Made by a program: the position numbers and the translations under genes. Positions 51,372-59,863 of a stretch of 62,212 nt of DNA are shown here, in pieces; position 1 is the stretch's first letter; each line of letters begins with the position of its first letter. Source of the DNA: Streptomyces sp. CB01881. GTDB lineage: Bacteria; Actinomycetota; Actinomycetes; Streptomycetales; Streptomycetaceae. The stretch is taken from assembly GCF_002953255.1 (NCBI RefSeq), contig NZ_CP026498.1, positions 10,120,748 through 10,182,959 on the forward strand. The letters run 5' to 3'. The notes beneath the pieces are model-generated. The model saw nothing but the letters and a program-made list of their open reading frames with translations. It was not told the origin of the DNA and ran no database searches.

Positions 51372-52715
51372 TCACAGGTAGGCCGAGCGTTCGGGGATGT
51401 CCGGGAGGGCCAGGTGCTGGACCACGGGGTTGCGCTTGCCGCTCGCGGTGAACTGGAAGTCCTGGTCCGGACGGTGGCGCAGCCGGAAGCCCTGCCCGGC
51501 GCCGAAGTAGGCGGCGAGGAGGGTGTTGAGGTCGCGGACGCAGGCGGCGGCCGGTTCCGCAGGGCCGGCGGTGACGAGGTCGAGCGTGCCCGGTGCGTTC
51601 TGGACGACCTGGTAGTCCGGGAGACCGGCGGCGGCGAGCGCGGCGAGCAGCGAGTACGGCGAGTAGACGGCTCCGTCCTCGCCGACCAGGCTGCTGCGGG
51701 TGCGGCCCACGAGTCCTTCGGTGACGGTGCCGGGCAGGCCGCAGCCACACTCGACCGGGCGGGGGGCGAGGTCGCCCGTGACGTAGCGGATGATCGGCAT
51801 GGGCGTGGACACCAGGGAGGTCAGGACGATCTCGCCCACCTCCCGGCCGTCCGCGGCCTCGATCTCCGGCAGGACGAAGTCGTCCTGGAAGTGCAGGCGC
51901 CCCTGCCCGCACTCGAAGGCCGCGTAGCCGGTCTCCGCGGTCGCGTACAGCATGGTCACCGGGCAGTCGAAGGCTTCCTCCACCAGGCGGCGGCCGCTGT
52001 CGGGCATGTGCTCGTACGTGGCGACGACACCGTGCGGGCGCAGGGCGATTCCGCGTTCCAGGCAGTACCGGGCGAGGGTGATGACGCGGTGGGAGGACCC
52101 GGTGATCTGGTCGGCCGGAAAGCGGCCCACCACGGCCTCGTAGTCGGCGACGATGCCGGGATCGTCGGGGTCGTATCCCCGCAGGTTGCACTTGACGTAG
52201 GGGCGGGGCAGCATCACCGGTTCGAACAACGGGGTACCGGGGAACAGCAGCCCCATGTTGAGCACGGTGCCGCTGTCCGGCAGGCCGAGGAAGGCGCTGA
52301 ACCGCTCCCGGATGACGTTGTTCAGCAGTCCGCCGGTCTCCGCGGTGGACAGCAGGGTGACGGGCTGTCCGGTGCTGCCGCTGGTCTGGGACAGGAAGAA
52401 CGCGCCGGGGGCCATCCGGCCGGTCGCGTCGCGGGTGACGAAGTCGAGGAAGTGCTCGCGCAGGTCGTTCTTGCGGATCCGCGGGAAGTCGCGCAGGCCC
52501 GGCTGCTCGTGGGCGCGCAGGGCGGCGTAGTACGGTGCCCGTTCCACGGCGGTGGCCAGCAGGTGGTCGAGGCGTTCGCGTCCCCGGTCCGGGTCGTACG
52601 GCGCCAGGCTCTCGATCTCCCGGCGCTTCTCCAGGAACCAGCGGGACGACGTCTTGCGCGTGATGCGCTCGCGCAGCCGCTCGAATTCGTGCGCCAGATC
52701 GCTTGGCAGGTTCAA
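51372..52715 (-). CDS. Phenylacetate-CoA ligase-like adenylate-forming enzyme 2
   Basis: This 447-residue paralogue of ligase 1 aligns along its whole length. The ATP motif is QTSGSTGQPVTLLST (111-118), then LYATAETGYAAFECGQG, IIRYVTGDLAPRPVECGCG and the C-terminal Lys in TASGKRNPVVQHL. I chose a TTG start (LNLPSDLAHEFERL) because GGAGGA lies five bases upstream and no ATG or GTG in frame has a comparable site. The gene follows precursor D after a 12-bp hairpin. It probably activates a peptide or small acid as an adenylate; CoA transfer is not certain. Confidence 0.83.
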   Translation of the reverse strand: MNLPSDLAHEFERLRERITRKTSSRWFLEKRREIESLAPYDPDRGRERLDHLLATAVERAPYYAALRAHEQPGLRDFPRIRKNDLREHFLDFVTRDATGRMAPGAFFLSQTSGSTGQPVTLLSTAETGGLLNNVIRERFSAFLGLPDSGTVLNMGLLFPGTPLFEPVMLPRPYVKCNLRGYDPDDPGIVADYEAVVGRFPADQITGSSHRVITLARYCLERGIALRPHGVVATYEHMPDSGRRLVEEAFDCPVTMLYATAETGYAAFECGQGRLHFQDDFVLPEIEAADGREVGEIVLTSLVSTPMPIIRYVTGDLAPRPVECGCGLPGTVTEGLVGRTRSSLVGEDGAVYSPYSLLAALAAAGLPDYQVVQNAPGTLDLVTAGPAEPAAACVRDLNTLLAAYFGAGQGFRLRHRPDQDFQFTASGKRNPVVQHLALPDIPERSAYL

Positions 52716-52720
52716 CGCGT

Positions 52721-52726
52721 TCCTCC
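52721..52726 (-). promoter_or_regulatory. Ribosome-binding site deciding a TTG start
   Basis: GGAGGA on the minus strand, five bases before TTG. It is the reason for placing the start of ligase 2 at that codon rather than at upstream ATG codons that would overlap precursor D. Confidence 0.7.
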
Positions 52727-52738
52727 GTACGGACGACC

Positions 52739-52773
52739 GGCCGGGTGCCGACGGAAGTCGCCGGCACCCGGCC
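52739..52773 (-). terminator. Hairpin between precursor D and ligase 2
   Basis: A perfect 12-bp stem (GGCCGGGTGCCG / CGGCACCCGGCC) with an 11-base loop lies 12 bases after the precursor stop and 12 bases before the ligase ribosome-binding site. It has no U-tract, so partial termination or mRNA protection is likely. Confidence 0.65.
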
Positions 52774-52785
52774 GAGGAGCGGACG

Positions 52786-52890
52786 TCAGATGGTCTCAAG
52801 GCCACCCGAGATGGTCTCCAGGTCCTCGTCGCCGATCTCGGCCTCGAACTCGGCGGCGGTCTCCGGGGTGGTGTTCTGGGTGTCGCTCAT
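52786..52890 (-). CDS. Putative precursor peptide D (double-glycine leader, 4-residue core)
   Basis: This 34-residue ORF has GGAGGA just before its ATG. The acidic leader (TAAEFEAEIG) ends DEDLETISGG, nearly the same as precursor B. Only LETI follows before TGA, and LETI also stands just before SGG, so the tail repeats the leader end. It is the first gene of the ligase 2 unit and divergent from the gene at 53335. The tiny core has one Glu and one Thr that could be modified. A non-precursor role, for example as a leader-only carrier, is possible. Confidence 0.65.
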   Translation of the reverse strand: MSDTQNTTPETAAEFEAEIGDEDLETISGGLETI

Positions 52891-52901
52891 GATTCCTCCA
52901 A

Positions 52902-52928
52902 GGATTTCCGGGATTTCCGGGATTTCCG
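52902..52928. repeat. 9-bp repeat, three copies, upstream of precursor D
   Basis: Three tandem copies of GGATTTCCG lie immediately upstream of the ribosome-binding site of precursor D. They may be a regulator site or a slippage product. Confidence 0.9.
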
Positions 52929-53334
52929 GGTGAATTCCGATGGAAGCCGTTCGGGGGTTCGGGGGAATCGACCGGCCCCATCGCCATGCTTTTTGACTCG
53001 GTGAGACGCTTCGAAGCTATGGGCCCCGGACCAGGGGTCACAAGAGTTCCCGGCCCTTTCCCCGAAAGCGTGCACGGCGCGAACGGGAACGTTCCATCGA
53101 TCCGCTCCGCAGTCCTGGCGAGCGACGGCATGGCACTGCGGGCCGACCGGCGCCGTATACCGGCGCAGTTGTGGCACGCATCCGTGCAAGCGTGGGCGCG
53201 GCGGCGGCCGAGTGCGGTGCCGCCGGCGTTCGGCGCCGCGTCGACGGCGTCCTTCCCGCCTATGCTCCCGACCCGACGGCCCCCGCAGCGCGGGTGGTTC
53301 GGCCTCCCGCGCGCAGCCCCAGAGAGGACCCCGG
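52929..53334. other. Divergent promoter region of the ligase 2 / 53335 units
   Basis: About 400 bases with no gene of its own. It should hold promoters for precursor D on one strand and the 53335 gene on the other. GAGAGGAC precedes the right-hand gene. Confidence 0.4.
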
Positions 53335-53934
53335 ATGTTGCTCGGCCCGCCCCCGACACCCCGCCCAGGCCCCGCCGAGACCATCAGGGCCGAGTTGCTC
53401 GGAGAGTGGGTTCCCTACGTGGACGGGAGGCCGACCAACGGCGGCGGCGTCGTTCTGCCCGGTCAGACGGACGACATGTCCAGGTGGGTGACGAGGGAAC
53501 AGATGCGCAACGCCACGAAGAGCGCCGGTCCCACCGCCCTTTGGTACTACTGCGGCACCTACCGGGGGAAGCCGGTCGAAGATTCGGCGAAGGCCACAGC
53601 CGGGAAGCACGGCGGTCGGACGATGATGATGCTGATCGAAGAGCTCAGCCTTCCGACCCCGTACTACTCCGACTACTCCGAGAGGGCCGCGGCCTTCTGG
53701 CGAAACGCTTCGGTGGGATTCTCCGAGGCCGCCCGGGGCGAGATCCGGATCGTCTTCGGCGACGCCGTACGGAAGGGGAACACCTGGCAGCGCGTGGAAT
53801 GCCCGATACTCATGGCGAACCCGCACGTCACCGCCGTCCTGTGGGCTCAACCCGGCACCCTGTTCCGACAACTCCTGAGCCGGGGACAGAGCGACCCGCG
53901 CTTCCAACTGCCCGCCGGGATCACCCTGCACTGA
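53335..53934 (+). CDS. Uncharacterised protein of the NHLP locus
   Basis: This is a 199-residue soluble protein with no recognised domain. Distinct segments are AELLGEWVPYVDGRPTNGGG, GPTALWYYCGTYRGKPVEDS, and EIRIVFGDAVRKGNTWQRVE, then PHVTAVLWAQPGTLFRQLL. It has no signal peptide or membrane helix. It is divergent from precursor D, and a truncated copy of its C-terminal third lies right after ligase 2, so the family is linked to this module. It could be a modifying enzyme, an immunity protein or an effector; sequence alone does not say which. Confidence 0.75.
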   Translation: MLLGPPPTPRPGPAETIRAELLGEWVPYVDGRPTNGGGVVLPGQTDDMSRWVTREQMRNATKSAGPTALWYYCGTYRGKPVEDSAKATAGKHGGRTMMMLIEELSLPTPYYSDYSERAAAFWRNASVGFSEAARGEIRIVFGDAVRKGNTWQRVECPILMANPHVTAVLWAQPGTLFRQLLSRGQSDPRFQLPAGITLH

Positions 53935-54631
53935 CCCCCCGGGCCACGCGGCGGCGAGCCCGCGGGCAGGACGGCAAGCCGGCCTCCTGAGTCGCCGCGC
54001 GTCCGGTGCGTGGCGGTCAAGCGATCCCGAGAGATCCGGACCACCCGGCTGACGATCCGCCAGGAAAGCGAGCAAAAGGTCAACCCCTGCCGGCCCGGCG
54101 GGGAGCAGGACACCGTGTAGCTGGTGGCGTACGACCAGCTGGGAGCATCCCCGCTCGCGCGGGGATGCTCCCCATCCGGCCACACGGCCGCCGACGCCGC
54201 CGCGTTGCTCCCCGCACGGGTTCGGTCATCTGGGGACGGGCGGCCTGGAGGTTCGGATCGCCTCGTCGGCGGACGTGGGAAGGGCGGTGCCGCTGATCGC
54301 GCAGGCTTGGGGGATACGGAAGGGCGGCTGCGGCCTGCCAGCCCGTACGTGATTCTCATGATCACGCCTCCGGGGTCCGGCAAGGAGGAATCCGTCCTGG
54401 GTCAGCTCTGCTCGGAGCCCCTGCTCGGCAACGTCGGCATCGTGCGGAGACAGCTCGATGCCCAGGAACCTCCTGTCCCCGTCCGCTTTGGGAATCGCTT
54501 CTCACAGTAGCCACCTCGCCGCGCCCGACGGCCCATCCGCGGTCCTGTCAGCGCGGCGGGCTGCGGCGACCGGTGCAGCGCGGCAAGTCGGGTGCAAGTG
54601 CCCTGCAACCGGGCTCCGAAGACTGGGTGTC
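53935..54631. other. Intergenic region with palindrome, no clear gene
   Basis: About 700 bases. Apart from the palindrome at 54141-54172 I see no supported gene. One minus-strand frame near 54400-54510 (IPKADGDRRFLGIELSPHDA) has a protein-like look but no start or known family. Confidence 0.45.
54141..54172. repeat. Perfect palindrome resembling a type I-E CRISPR repeat
   Basis: Two 14-bp arms (GGGAGCATCCCCGC / GCGGGGATGCTCCC) surround TCGC. A looser sequence of similar kind (GTTGCTCCCCGCACGGGTTC) begins 31 bases later, close to a spacer length. With only one good copy and no cas genes, it may equally be a terminator. Confidence 0.35.
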
Positions 54632-55315
54632 ATGACTTCGAGCAACTCCTCCGATGCCACCGTCCACCACTACACCCGCGAAATGGCGATGATCCACCAG
54701 GTGTTCCGCCGCGAGTCGCGCCTGCTGGCCGAACTCGTCCAGGAGGTGCGCCCCGGCGACACCGGGCGTTCCCGGATCCTCGCCGAGCACTGGCGGCAGT
54801 ACTCCGTCGGCCTGCACGCCCACCACACCGGCGAGGACGAGATGCTCTGGCCGGTGTTGCTGCCCCACCTGGACCTCGACGCCGAGCAGGTCCTGGCGAT
54901 GGAGGCGCAGCACCACGAGCTCAGCGACGGGATCGCGGAGGTCCGGGGGCTCGTGGACCGGTGGGAGTCCCGTGCCCTGGCCGAGGACCGTGACGAGCTC
55001 GCCGCGGCCCTGCACCGGCACCACCGGCAGCTGTGCGCCCATCTCGACGAGGAGGAGCGGGAGGTCATGCCGCTGGTCGCGCTCCACGTGAACGAGAAGC
55101 AGTGGCAGGCGGTGGGGGAGCGGGGCCTCGCCGAGACGCCCAAGAACCGGCTGATGATCGCCCTGGGCGCCATCGTGGAGGACAGCTCGCCCGAGGAGCG
55201 CCGGGAGTTCTTCGCCCGGCTGCCCCTTCCGGCCCGGGTGCTGTGGCGGCTCTTCGGGCAGCGGCAGTACCGCCGCGAGACCGACCGGATCCGCGGCCGG
55301 CGCACCACCGCCTGA
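54632..55315 (+). CDS. Hemerythrin HHE-domain protein
   Basis: This 227-residue cytoplasmic protein has a hemerythrin-like four-helix diiron domain. Candidate metal ligands are seen in IHQVFRRESRLLAELV, GLHAHHTGEDEMLWPVLLPH, AMEAQHHELSD and QLCAHLDEEEREVMPLVALH. Such proteins bind O2 or NO or sense redox state. The C-terminal ~60 residues form a basic helical tail. The ATG has no strong ribosome-binding site, so an upstream start is possible. The following F420-type oxidoreductase lies 98 bases downstream in the same direction. Confidence 0.82.
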   Translation: MTSSNSSDATVHHYTREMAMIHQVFRRESRLLAELVQEVRPGDTGRSRILAEHWRQYSVGLHAHHTGEDEMLWPVLLPHLDLDAEQVLAMEAQHHELSDGIAEVRGLVDRWESRALAEDRDELAAALHRHHRQLCAHLDEEEREVMPLVALHVNEKQWQAVGERGLAETPKNRLMIALGAIVEDSSPEERREFFARLPLPARVLWRLFGQRQYRRETDRIRGRRTTA

Positions 55316-55413
55316 TGGGCCGTCCCCGTCCGGCGACCGGCCCCGAGCCTCGCCGCCGACGCCCCGCCCCTTCCCGTCCCACCCCCGCCGTCCCGACCGA
55401 GGAACTCCCACCG

Positions 55414-56358
55414 ATGCGCATCGGATTTTCCGTCCCCCAGTTCGGCCCGTTCGCCGACCCCGACCGCAGCGCCGCGATGTGCACTGCGCTGGAAGCACTC
55501 GGCTGCCACAGCCTCTGGGTGGCCGACCGGCTGCTGGCGCCGCTCACGCCCCCCGACGGCTACGCCGGCGGGGGGCCGATGCCCGTCCGGTACGGCACCC
55601 ACCTCGACCCGCTGCTCGCCCTGGGCCTGGCGGCCTCGGTCACGGAACGGGTGCGGCTGGGCAGCAGCACGCTCAACGCCCTGTGGCAGCCGCCCCTGGT
55701 GCTCGCCCGGGCGCTGACGACCCTCGACCTGATCAGCCGAGGGCGGCTGGAGGTGGGCATCGGGCTGGGCTGGATGCGTGAGGAGTACCAGGCCGCCGGG
55801 GTGCCCTGGCAGGGCCGCGGCGCCCGGCTGGAGGAGACCCTCGATGTCCTGGACGCCGTGTGGCGCGGTGATCCGGTCGTCCACACCGGCCGGCTGTGGA
55901 CGATCCCCGAGTCGACCGTGCTCCCCAAACCCCTGCAGGGCCCGAGGCCTCCGGTCCTGCTGGGCGGCTTCACCCCGCCGGCCCTGGAGCGGGTCGGCAG
56001 ACGGGCGGACGGCTGGCTCGCGGCCTCGATGCCGCTGCCCTACCTCGGCGGTCTCTGGGCGGTCGCCGTCGAGGCCGCCGAGCGGGCGGGGCGGGACCCG
56101 GCGGGACTGCGCCGGGTGTTCCGGGTGAACCCCGAAGTCACCACGGTGGAGGCGGATCCCTCGGAGATCCACCACCGTGGGACGGTGCGCCAGATCTGCG
56201 ACCACCTCAGGGTGATGTGCGGGTCGGCGACGGACGAGGTGCTGGTGGACCTGCAGCTGACGACCGATTCGCCCGAGGAGTTCCTCGACCTGGCCGCGGC
56301 CTTCATGGCCGAACTGACCGAGCCGTCCCCATCTCGCCCGGCCCTAAGGCTTGTCTGA
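55414..56358 (+). CDS. F420-dependent LLM-class oxidoreductase
   Basis: This 314-residue luciferase-like enzyme is of the F420-dependent type. Characteristic segments are MRIGFSVPQFGPFADPDRSA, EALGCHSLWVADRLLAPLTP, RVRLGSSTLNALWQPPLVLA and RLEVGIGLGWMREEYQAAGV. F420 rather than FMN is inferred from the SLWVADR and GLGWMREE patterns typical of that group. The substrate is unknown. The ATG has GAGGA about 10 bases upstream. It may form a unit with the hemerythrin gene. Confidence 0.83.
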   Translation: MRIGFSVPQFGPFADPDRSAAMCTALEALGCHSLWVADRLLAPLTPPDGYAGGGPMPVRYGTHLDPLLALGLAASVTERVRLGSSTLNALWQPPLVLARALTTLDLISRGRLEVGIGLGWMREEYQAAGVPWQGRGARLEETLDVLDAVWRGDPVVHTGRLWTIPESTVLPKPLQGPRPPVLLGGFTPPALERVGRRADGWLAASMPLPYLGGLWAVAVEAAERAGRDPAGLRRVFRVNPEVTTVEADPSEIHHRGTVRQICDHLRVMCGSATDEVLVDLQLTTDSPEEFLDLAAAFMAELTEPSPSRPALRLV

Positions 56359-56479
56359 CCATTCGCCTCACATCAGCGCGTGGCGTCGGGCGCCCGGCGG
56401 GGCATGCCGCCGGACCGTCCTCGTACTGGACGTACGTGGGCGATTCGCGGCCCCCGCCGCCCCTTGCGTGACAGTGCCG

Positions 56480-59400
56480 CTACGCGGGTGTCGGCGGCAG
56501 CCCGTCCAAGGCCGTCCGTGCGGCGCCCGCCCACAGGGGGGAGTCCCAGGCGGCCGCCACCCGTGCGGCTTCGAGGTAGTGGCACCGGGCCCGGTCGGGG
56601 CGGTCCAGGAACCGGGCGAGGTCGCCCAGGGTCTGCGCGACGGGCCTGAAGACGATGCTGAGGCTGCTCGCCCCGCCCGCGAAGGCCTCCAGGGGAAGCA
56701 GGTCCCGGTACACCTCGGCGGCCGCCGCCCGGTCGCCCAGGGCGATGGCGGCCGCGCCGCGCAGCCCGGTCAGGACGGAGAAGGCGAAGTCACGCCGGAG
56801 CGGCGCGCGCCGGCCGAACACCTCCCGGGCCTCGTCGGGCCTGCCGGCGGCCAGCAGCGCGAGAGCGGTGAGGGCCTCGTTGACCGGCTGGTACTGCTCC
56901 CACACCGCGAGCAGCATCGGCAGCACCTCGGCCAGCCGGCCCTGCTGCAGCCGGATGCACCCGACGGCCAGCGCCGCCAGCCCGTTGAGGTCCACCGCTC
57001 CCCGGGCGCGCAGCTCCGCCACCCCCGCCCCCAACGCCTGCTCCGCCTCCTCGAAACGACCCCGGGCCATGGCGAGCATGGGATCGCGCAGCCTCGCCAC
57101 CGCGAACGCGCCCTGGAGCTCGTAGGTACGGGCGATCCCGTCCGCCTGGACCAGGCACCGCTCCATCTCGGCCGGGTCGTTGCGGGCGGCGGCGATCCGG
57201 GCGGCGGTGTAGGACGTCATCCAGGCGTACTCGGGGCTGTCCTGGGAGGCGGCCACCTCGGCCAGTTCCCGGTGGAGCTCCAAGTAGGCGGCGGGTTCGA
57301 GTTCGCAGTCGACCCGGCGCAGCAGCGAGGTGAGCGTCAGGCCCCGCAGCCGGGGCTCGCCCACCCTGCGGGCGAGTTCCACGGCCTCGCGGGAGACGGC
57401 CACGGCGCTGGGGTCGATGTCGTCGAGCGCGTCGGCCAGCTGATCGAGGAGCAGGCACCGCTGCCGGTCGGATGCAGCCGGGGCCTCCAACAGCGTCCCG
57501 AGCTCCTCGACGGCCTCGGGGTCGAAGGACGCGTACGCGCGCACGCGCCAGGGTGTCGGTTCGGTCCACGTCGTGTAGGCGGCGGTCAGCAGGTCGTCCC
57601 GGCCCTCGGCACGGGCCACCTGGACGGCCTGCTGCTGTGCCTCGCGGGCCGGCACCACGGCCCCCATCCGGATCCGGCAGTCCACCAGCTGTCCCAGCAG
57701 CGACACCCGCAACAGGGCGGCGTCCTGGTCGGCGAAGGCGGCCGGATGGTCGGCGAGGAGGCCGAGCGCCGATGTCAGCAGGGCCTCGGCGTTGCGGGGG
57801 GCGTAGCGGCGCACCGCCTGCTCGCACGCCAGCCGGGCATGGTGGACCGCGGGCCCGGCGTCGGCGGTCACCACCGCAGCCGCCTGCAGGAGGTGGTGGG
57901 CCGTGGCAGCGACGTCGTCCGAGCCGAGCGCGATCAGGCTCCGGCCCAGGCGGGAATGCATCCGAGCCAGGCGCAGCCGGGTGAGGTCGTCCTCCAGGGC
58001 GTCCCGCACGAGGGCGTGGGTGAAGCGGACCGTGCCCGGACGGGGCTCGGTGAGCAGCCCGGCGGTGACACCCGCGTCCAGGGCGTCGAGGAGCTGCTCG
58101 GCATCGCAGTCGGCGGCGTGGACCAGGAGGGCCACCGCAGCCTCGCGGCCGGCCACGGCCGCCAGCCGCAACCCGGCCGTGGCGGTCGGCGCGAGCAGGG
58201 CCAGCCGCCGCCGCAGGACGTCCTGGACCCCCTGCGGCACGCGGGCCAGCGCCTGCTGCTCGCCCTCACCGGCCATCAGCAGCGAACTCTCGTGCAGGTA
58301 GAAGGGGTTGCCCCCGGCCCGTTCGGCCAGCGCCGCCGCGGCGTGCTCGCTCATGCCGGCCGCACCGCGCCGCAGCAGCTCCTTCGCCTGGGCGTCCGAC
58401 AGTCCGCCGATCGCCAGCCTGACGGGCGAGCAGGCGGCCAGGCGGGCCAGCGCCCCGGTCAGGTCCCCCTCGCCGGTGCGGTACGAGCCCACCAGGAGCA
58501 GCGGGACGTCCCGCAACTGCTCGGCGCAGAGCAGGAACAGCTCGATGCTCTCCTGGTCGCCCCGGTGCAGGTCATCCAGCACGATCGCCAGGGGTCGCCG
58601 CTCGGCCGTCTCACGGAGCCAGCCCAGCAGCGCCCGGTGCAGGCGGAAGCGCCGGGCGGGGCTGCCGTCCGGCTGCTCGGCGTCGCTCGTGGTGCCCGGC
58701 GCCAGCAGCGGGGCGAGCTCACCGGCGTGCGGGCCGGGTGGCGCGGCCTGCGCCAGGGTCGGCAGCATGTCGAACCAGGCCCGGCCGGGCGGGGCGCCGT
58801 CGGTCTCCGGGCAGTTCCCGGTACCGACCAGCCAGCCCTGGTACGGCAGTTGGCGGACAGCGGCCTCCAGGAGGCTCGACTTGCCGATGCCGGCCTCGCC
58901 GGTGACCAGGACCACCTGGGCCCGGCCGCCCCGGGACCGGTCAGCCGCGGCGGCGAGCCGGGACAGCTCCTCGTCACGGCCCAGGAGCCGACCGGGCGTG
59001 AGCACCGTGGGCGTCCGGCGGTCGACCGCCGCCATCGGACCGCGCATCGCCTTGGCGGGCGCTTCGGTCGTCCGAGCCGTGGCGGGTGTCCCGGTCGCCC
59101 GGTGGAGCACGTCCAGGCGCTGGTGCAGCAGGGCCTGTTCCAGTTCCAGCAGCGCGGGCCCGGGTTCGACGCCGAGTTCCTCGCCGAGGACGTGGCGGGC
59201 CCGGCGCAGTGCGGCCAGGGCCTCCCCCTGGCGGTCCCGGGCCCACAGGGCCAGGGCCAGCAGCCGCCAGCCTTCCTCGTGCAACGGCTGCTCCCGGGTC
59301 AGCGTGCCTGCGTCGTCGAGGGCCTGCGCGACCTGCCCGGAGCCCAGCCGAGCCGCGGCCAGCCGTTCGCGGGCGGTGCGATGCACCTCCTCCAACCGAG

Positions 59401-59863
59401 CGCGTTCACCGGCCGTCCACGGCTCGTCGGAGAACTCCTCGTACGGCTGCCCACCCCAGGAGGCGAGCGCCTCGGCCAGGCCCTCGGCGGCGACCCGGGC
59501 GGGCAACCCTGCCTCCGAACACGCCGCCACCCGGCTCTCGAACGCCCAGGCGTCCACCGCGTCCTGCTCGACGGCGAGGGCATAGCCATAGGGCGCGCTG
59601 ACCAGCAGCCGCGCGGGCGTGCGCGGTGCCCGTTCCGGTTCGAGGACACGCCGCAGACGCGCGATGTACGCCTGGAGCGATCCCTGCGCACTCGACGGGA
59701 CACACGTCGGCCACAGCCGCTCGATGATCCGCTCCGTGGGCACGACGGCCCCACGGGCAAGCAGCAGTTGGACCAGCACCATACGGGCGAGCCGACCACC
59801 GGTGTCGACCGGGCTGCCGTCGACCTCGACCCGGAACGGGCCGAGCACCTTCCATACGATCAT
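56480..59863 (-). CDS. Large SARP/BTAD regulator with ATPase and TPR domains
   Basis: This 1,127-residue regulator starts with a SARP winged helix (MIVWKVLGPFRVEVDGSPVD ... YIARLRRVLEPERA) and a BTAD domain (YEEFSDEPWTAGERARLEEV to RRARHVLGEELGVEPGPALL). An AAA-type ATPase follows, with P-loop TGEAGIGKSSLLEAAVRQL (about 320-335) and Walker B LAIVLDDLHRGDQESIELFL, as in LuxR/LAL-type proteins. The last ~500 residues are helical repeats. It is the fourth SARP-type regulator of the window. No obvious target lies next to it. The ATG has only a weak ribosome-binding site. Confidence 0.88.
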   Translation of the reverse strand: MIVWKVLGPFRVEVDGSPVDTGGRLARMVLVQLLLARGAVVPTERIIERLWPTCVPSSAQGSLQAYIARLRRVLEPERAPRTPARLLVSAPYGYALAVEQDAVDAWAFESRVAACSEAGLPARVAAEGLAEALASWGGQPYEEFSDEPWTAGERARLEEVHRTARERLAAARLGSGQVAQALDDAGTLTREQPLHEEGWRLLALALWARDRQGEALAALRRARHVLGEELGVEPGPALLELEQALLHQRLDVLHRATGTPATARTTEAPAKAMRGPMAAVDRRTPTVLTPGRLLGRDEELSRLAAAADRSRGGRAQVVLVTGEAGIGKSSLLEAAVRQLPYQGWLVGTGNCPETDGAPPGRAWFDMLPTLAQAAPPGPHAGELAPLLAPGTTSDAEQPDGSPARRFRLHRALLGWLRETAERRPLAIVLDDLHRGDQESIELFLLCAEQLRDVPLLLVGSYRTGEGDLTGALARLAACSPVRLAIGGLSDAQAKELLRRGAAGMSEHAAAALAERAGGNPFYLHESSLLMAGEGEQQALARVPQGVQDVLRRRLALLAPTATAGLRLAAVAGREAAVALLVHAADCDAEQLLDALDAGVTAGLLTEPRPGTVRFTHALVRDALEDDLTRLRLARMHSRLGRSLIALGSDDVAATAHHLLQAAAVVTADAGPAVHHARLACEQAVRRYAPRNAEALLTSALGLLADHPAAFADQDAALLRVSLLGQLVDCRIRMGAVVPAREAQQQAVQVARAEGRDDLLTAAYTTWTEPTPWRVRAYASFDPEAVEELGTLLEAPAASDRQRCLLLDQLADALDDIDPSAVAVSREAVELARRVGEPRLRGLTLTSLLRRVDCELEPAAYLELHRELAEVAASQDSPEYAWMTSYTAARIAAARNDPAEMERCLVQADGIARTYELQGAFAVARLRDPMLAMARGRFEEAEQALGAGVAELRARGAVDLNGLAALAVGCIRLQQGRLAEVLPMLLAVWEQYQPVNEALTALALLAAGRPDEAREVFGRRAPLRRDFAFSVLTGLRGAAAIALGDRAAAAEVYRDLLPLEAFAGGASSLSIVFRPVAQTLGDLARFLDRPDRARCHYLEAARVAAAWDSPLWAGAARTALDGLPPTPA

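Noticed and set aside
34496..53934. Lanthipeptide, thiazole/oxazole-modified peptide or lasso cluster as the name for the peptide locus
   Set aside because: No lanthionine synthetase, YcaO or asparagine-synthase/transglutaminase pair could be found, and cores lack Cys. Only NHLP-type export is supported.
54400..54520. Minus-strand frame with IPKADGDRRFLGI, weakly like a reverse-transcriptase motif
   Set aside because: Too short, no catalytic YxDD and no intron structure seen.
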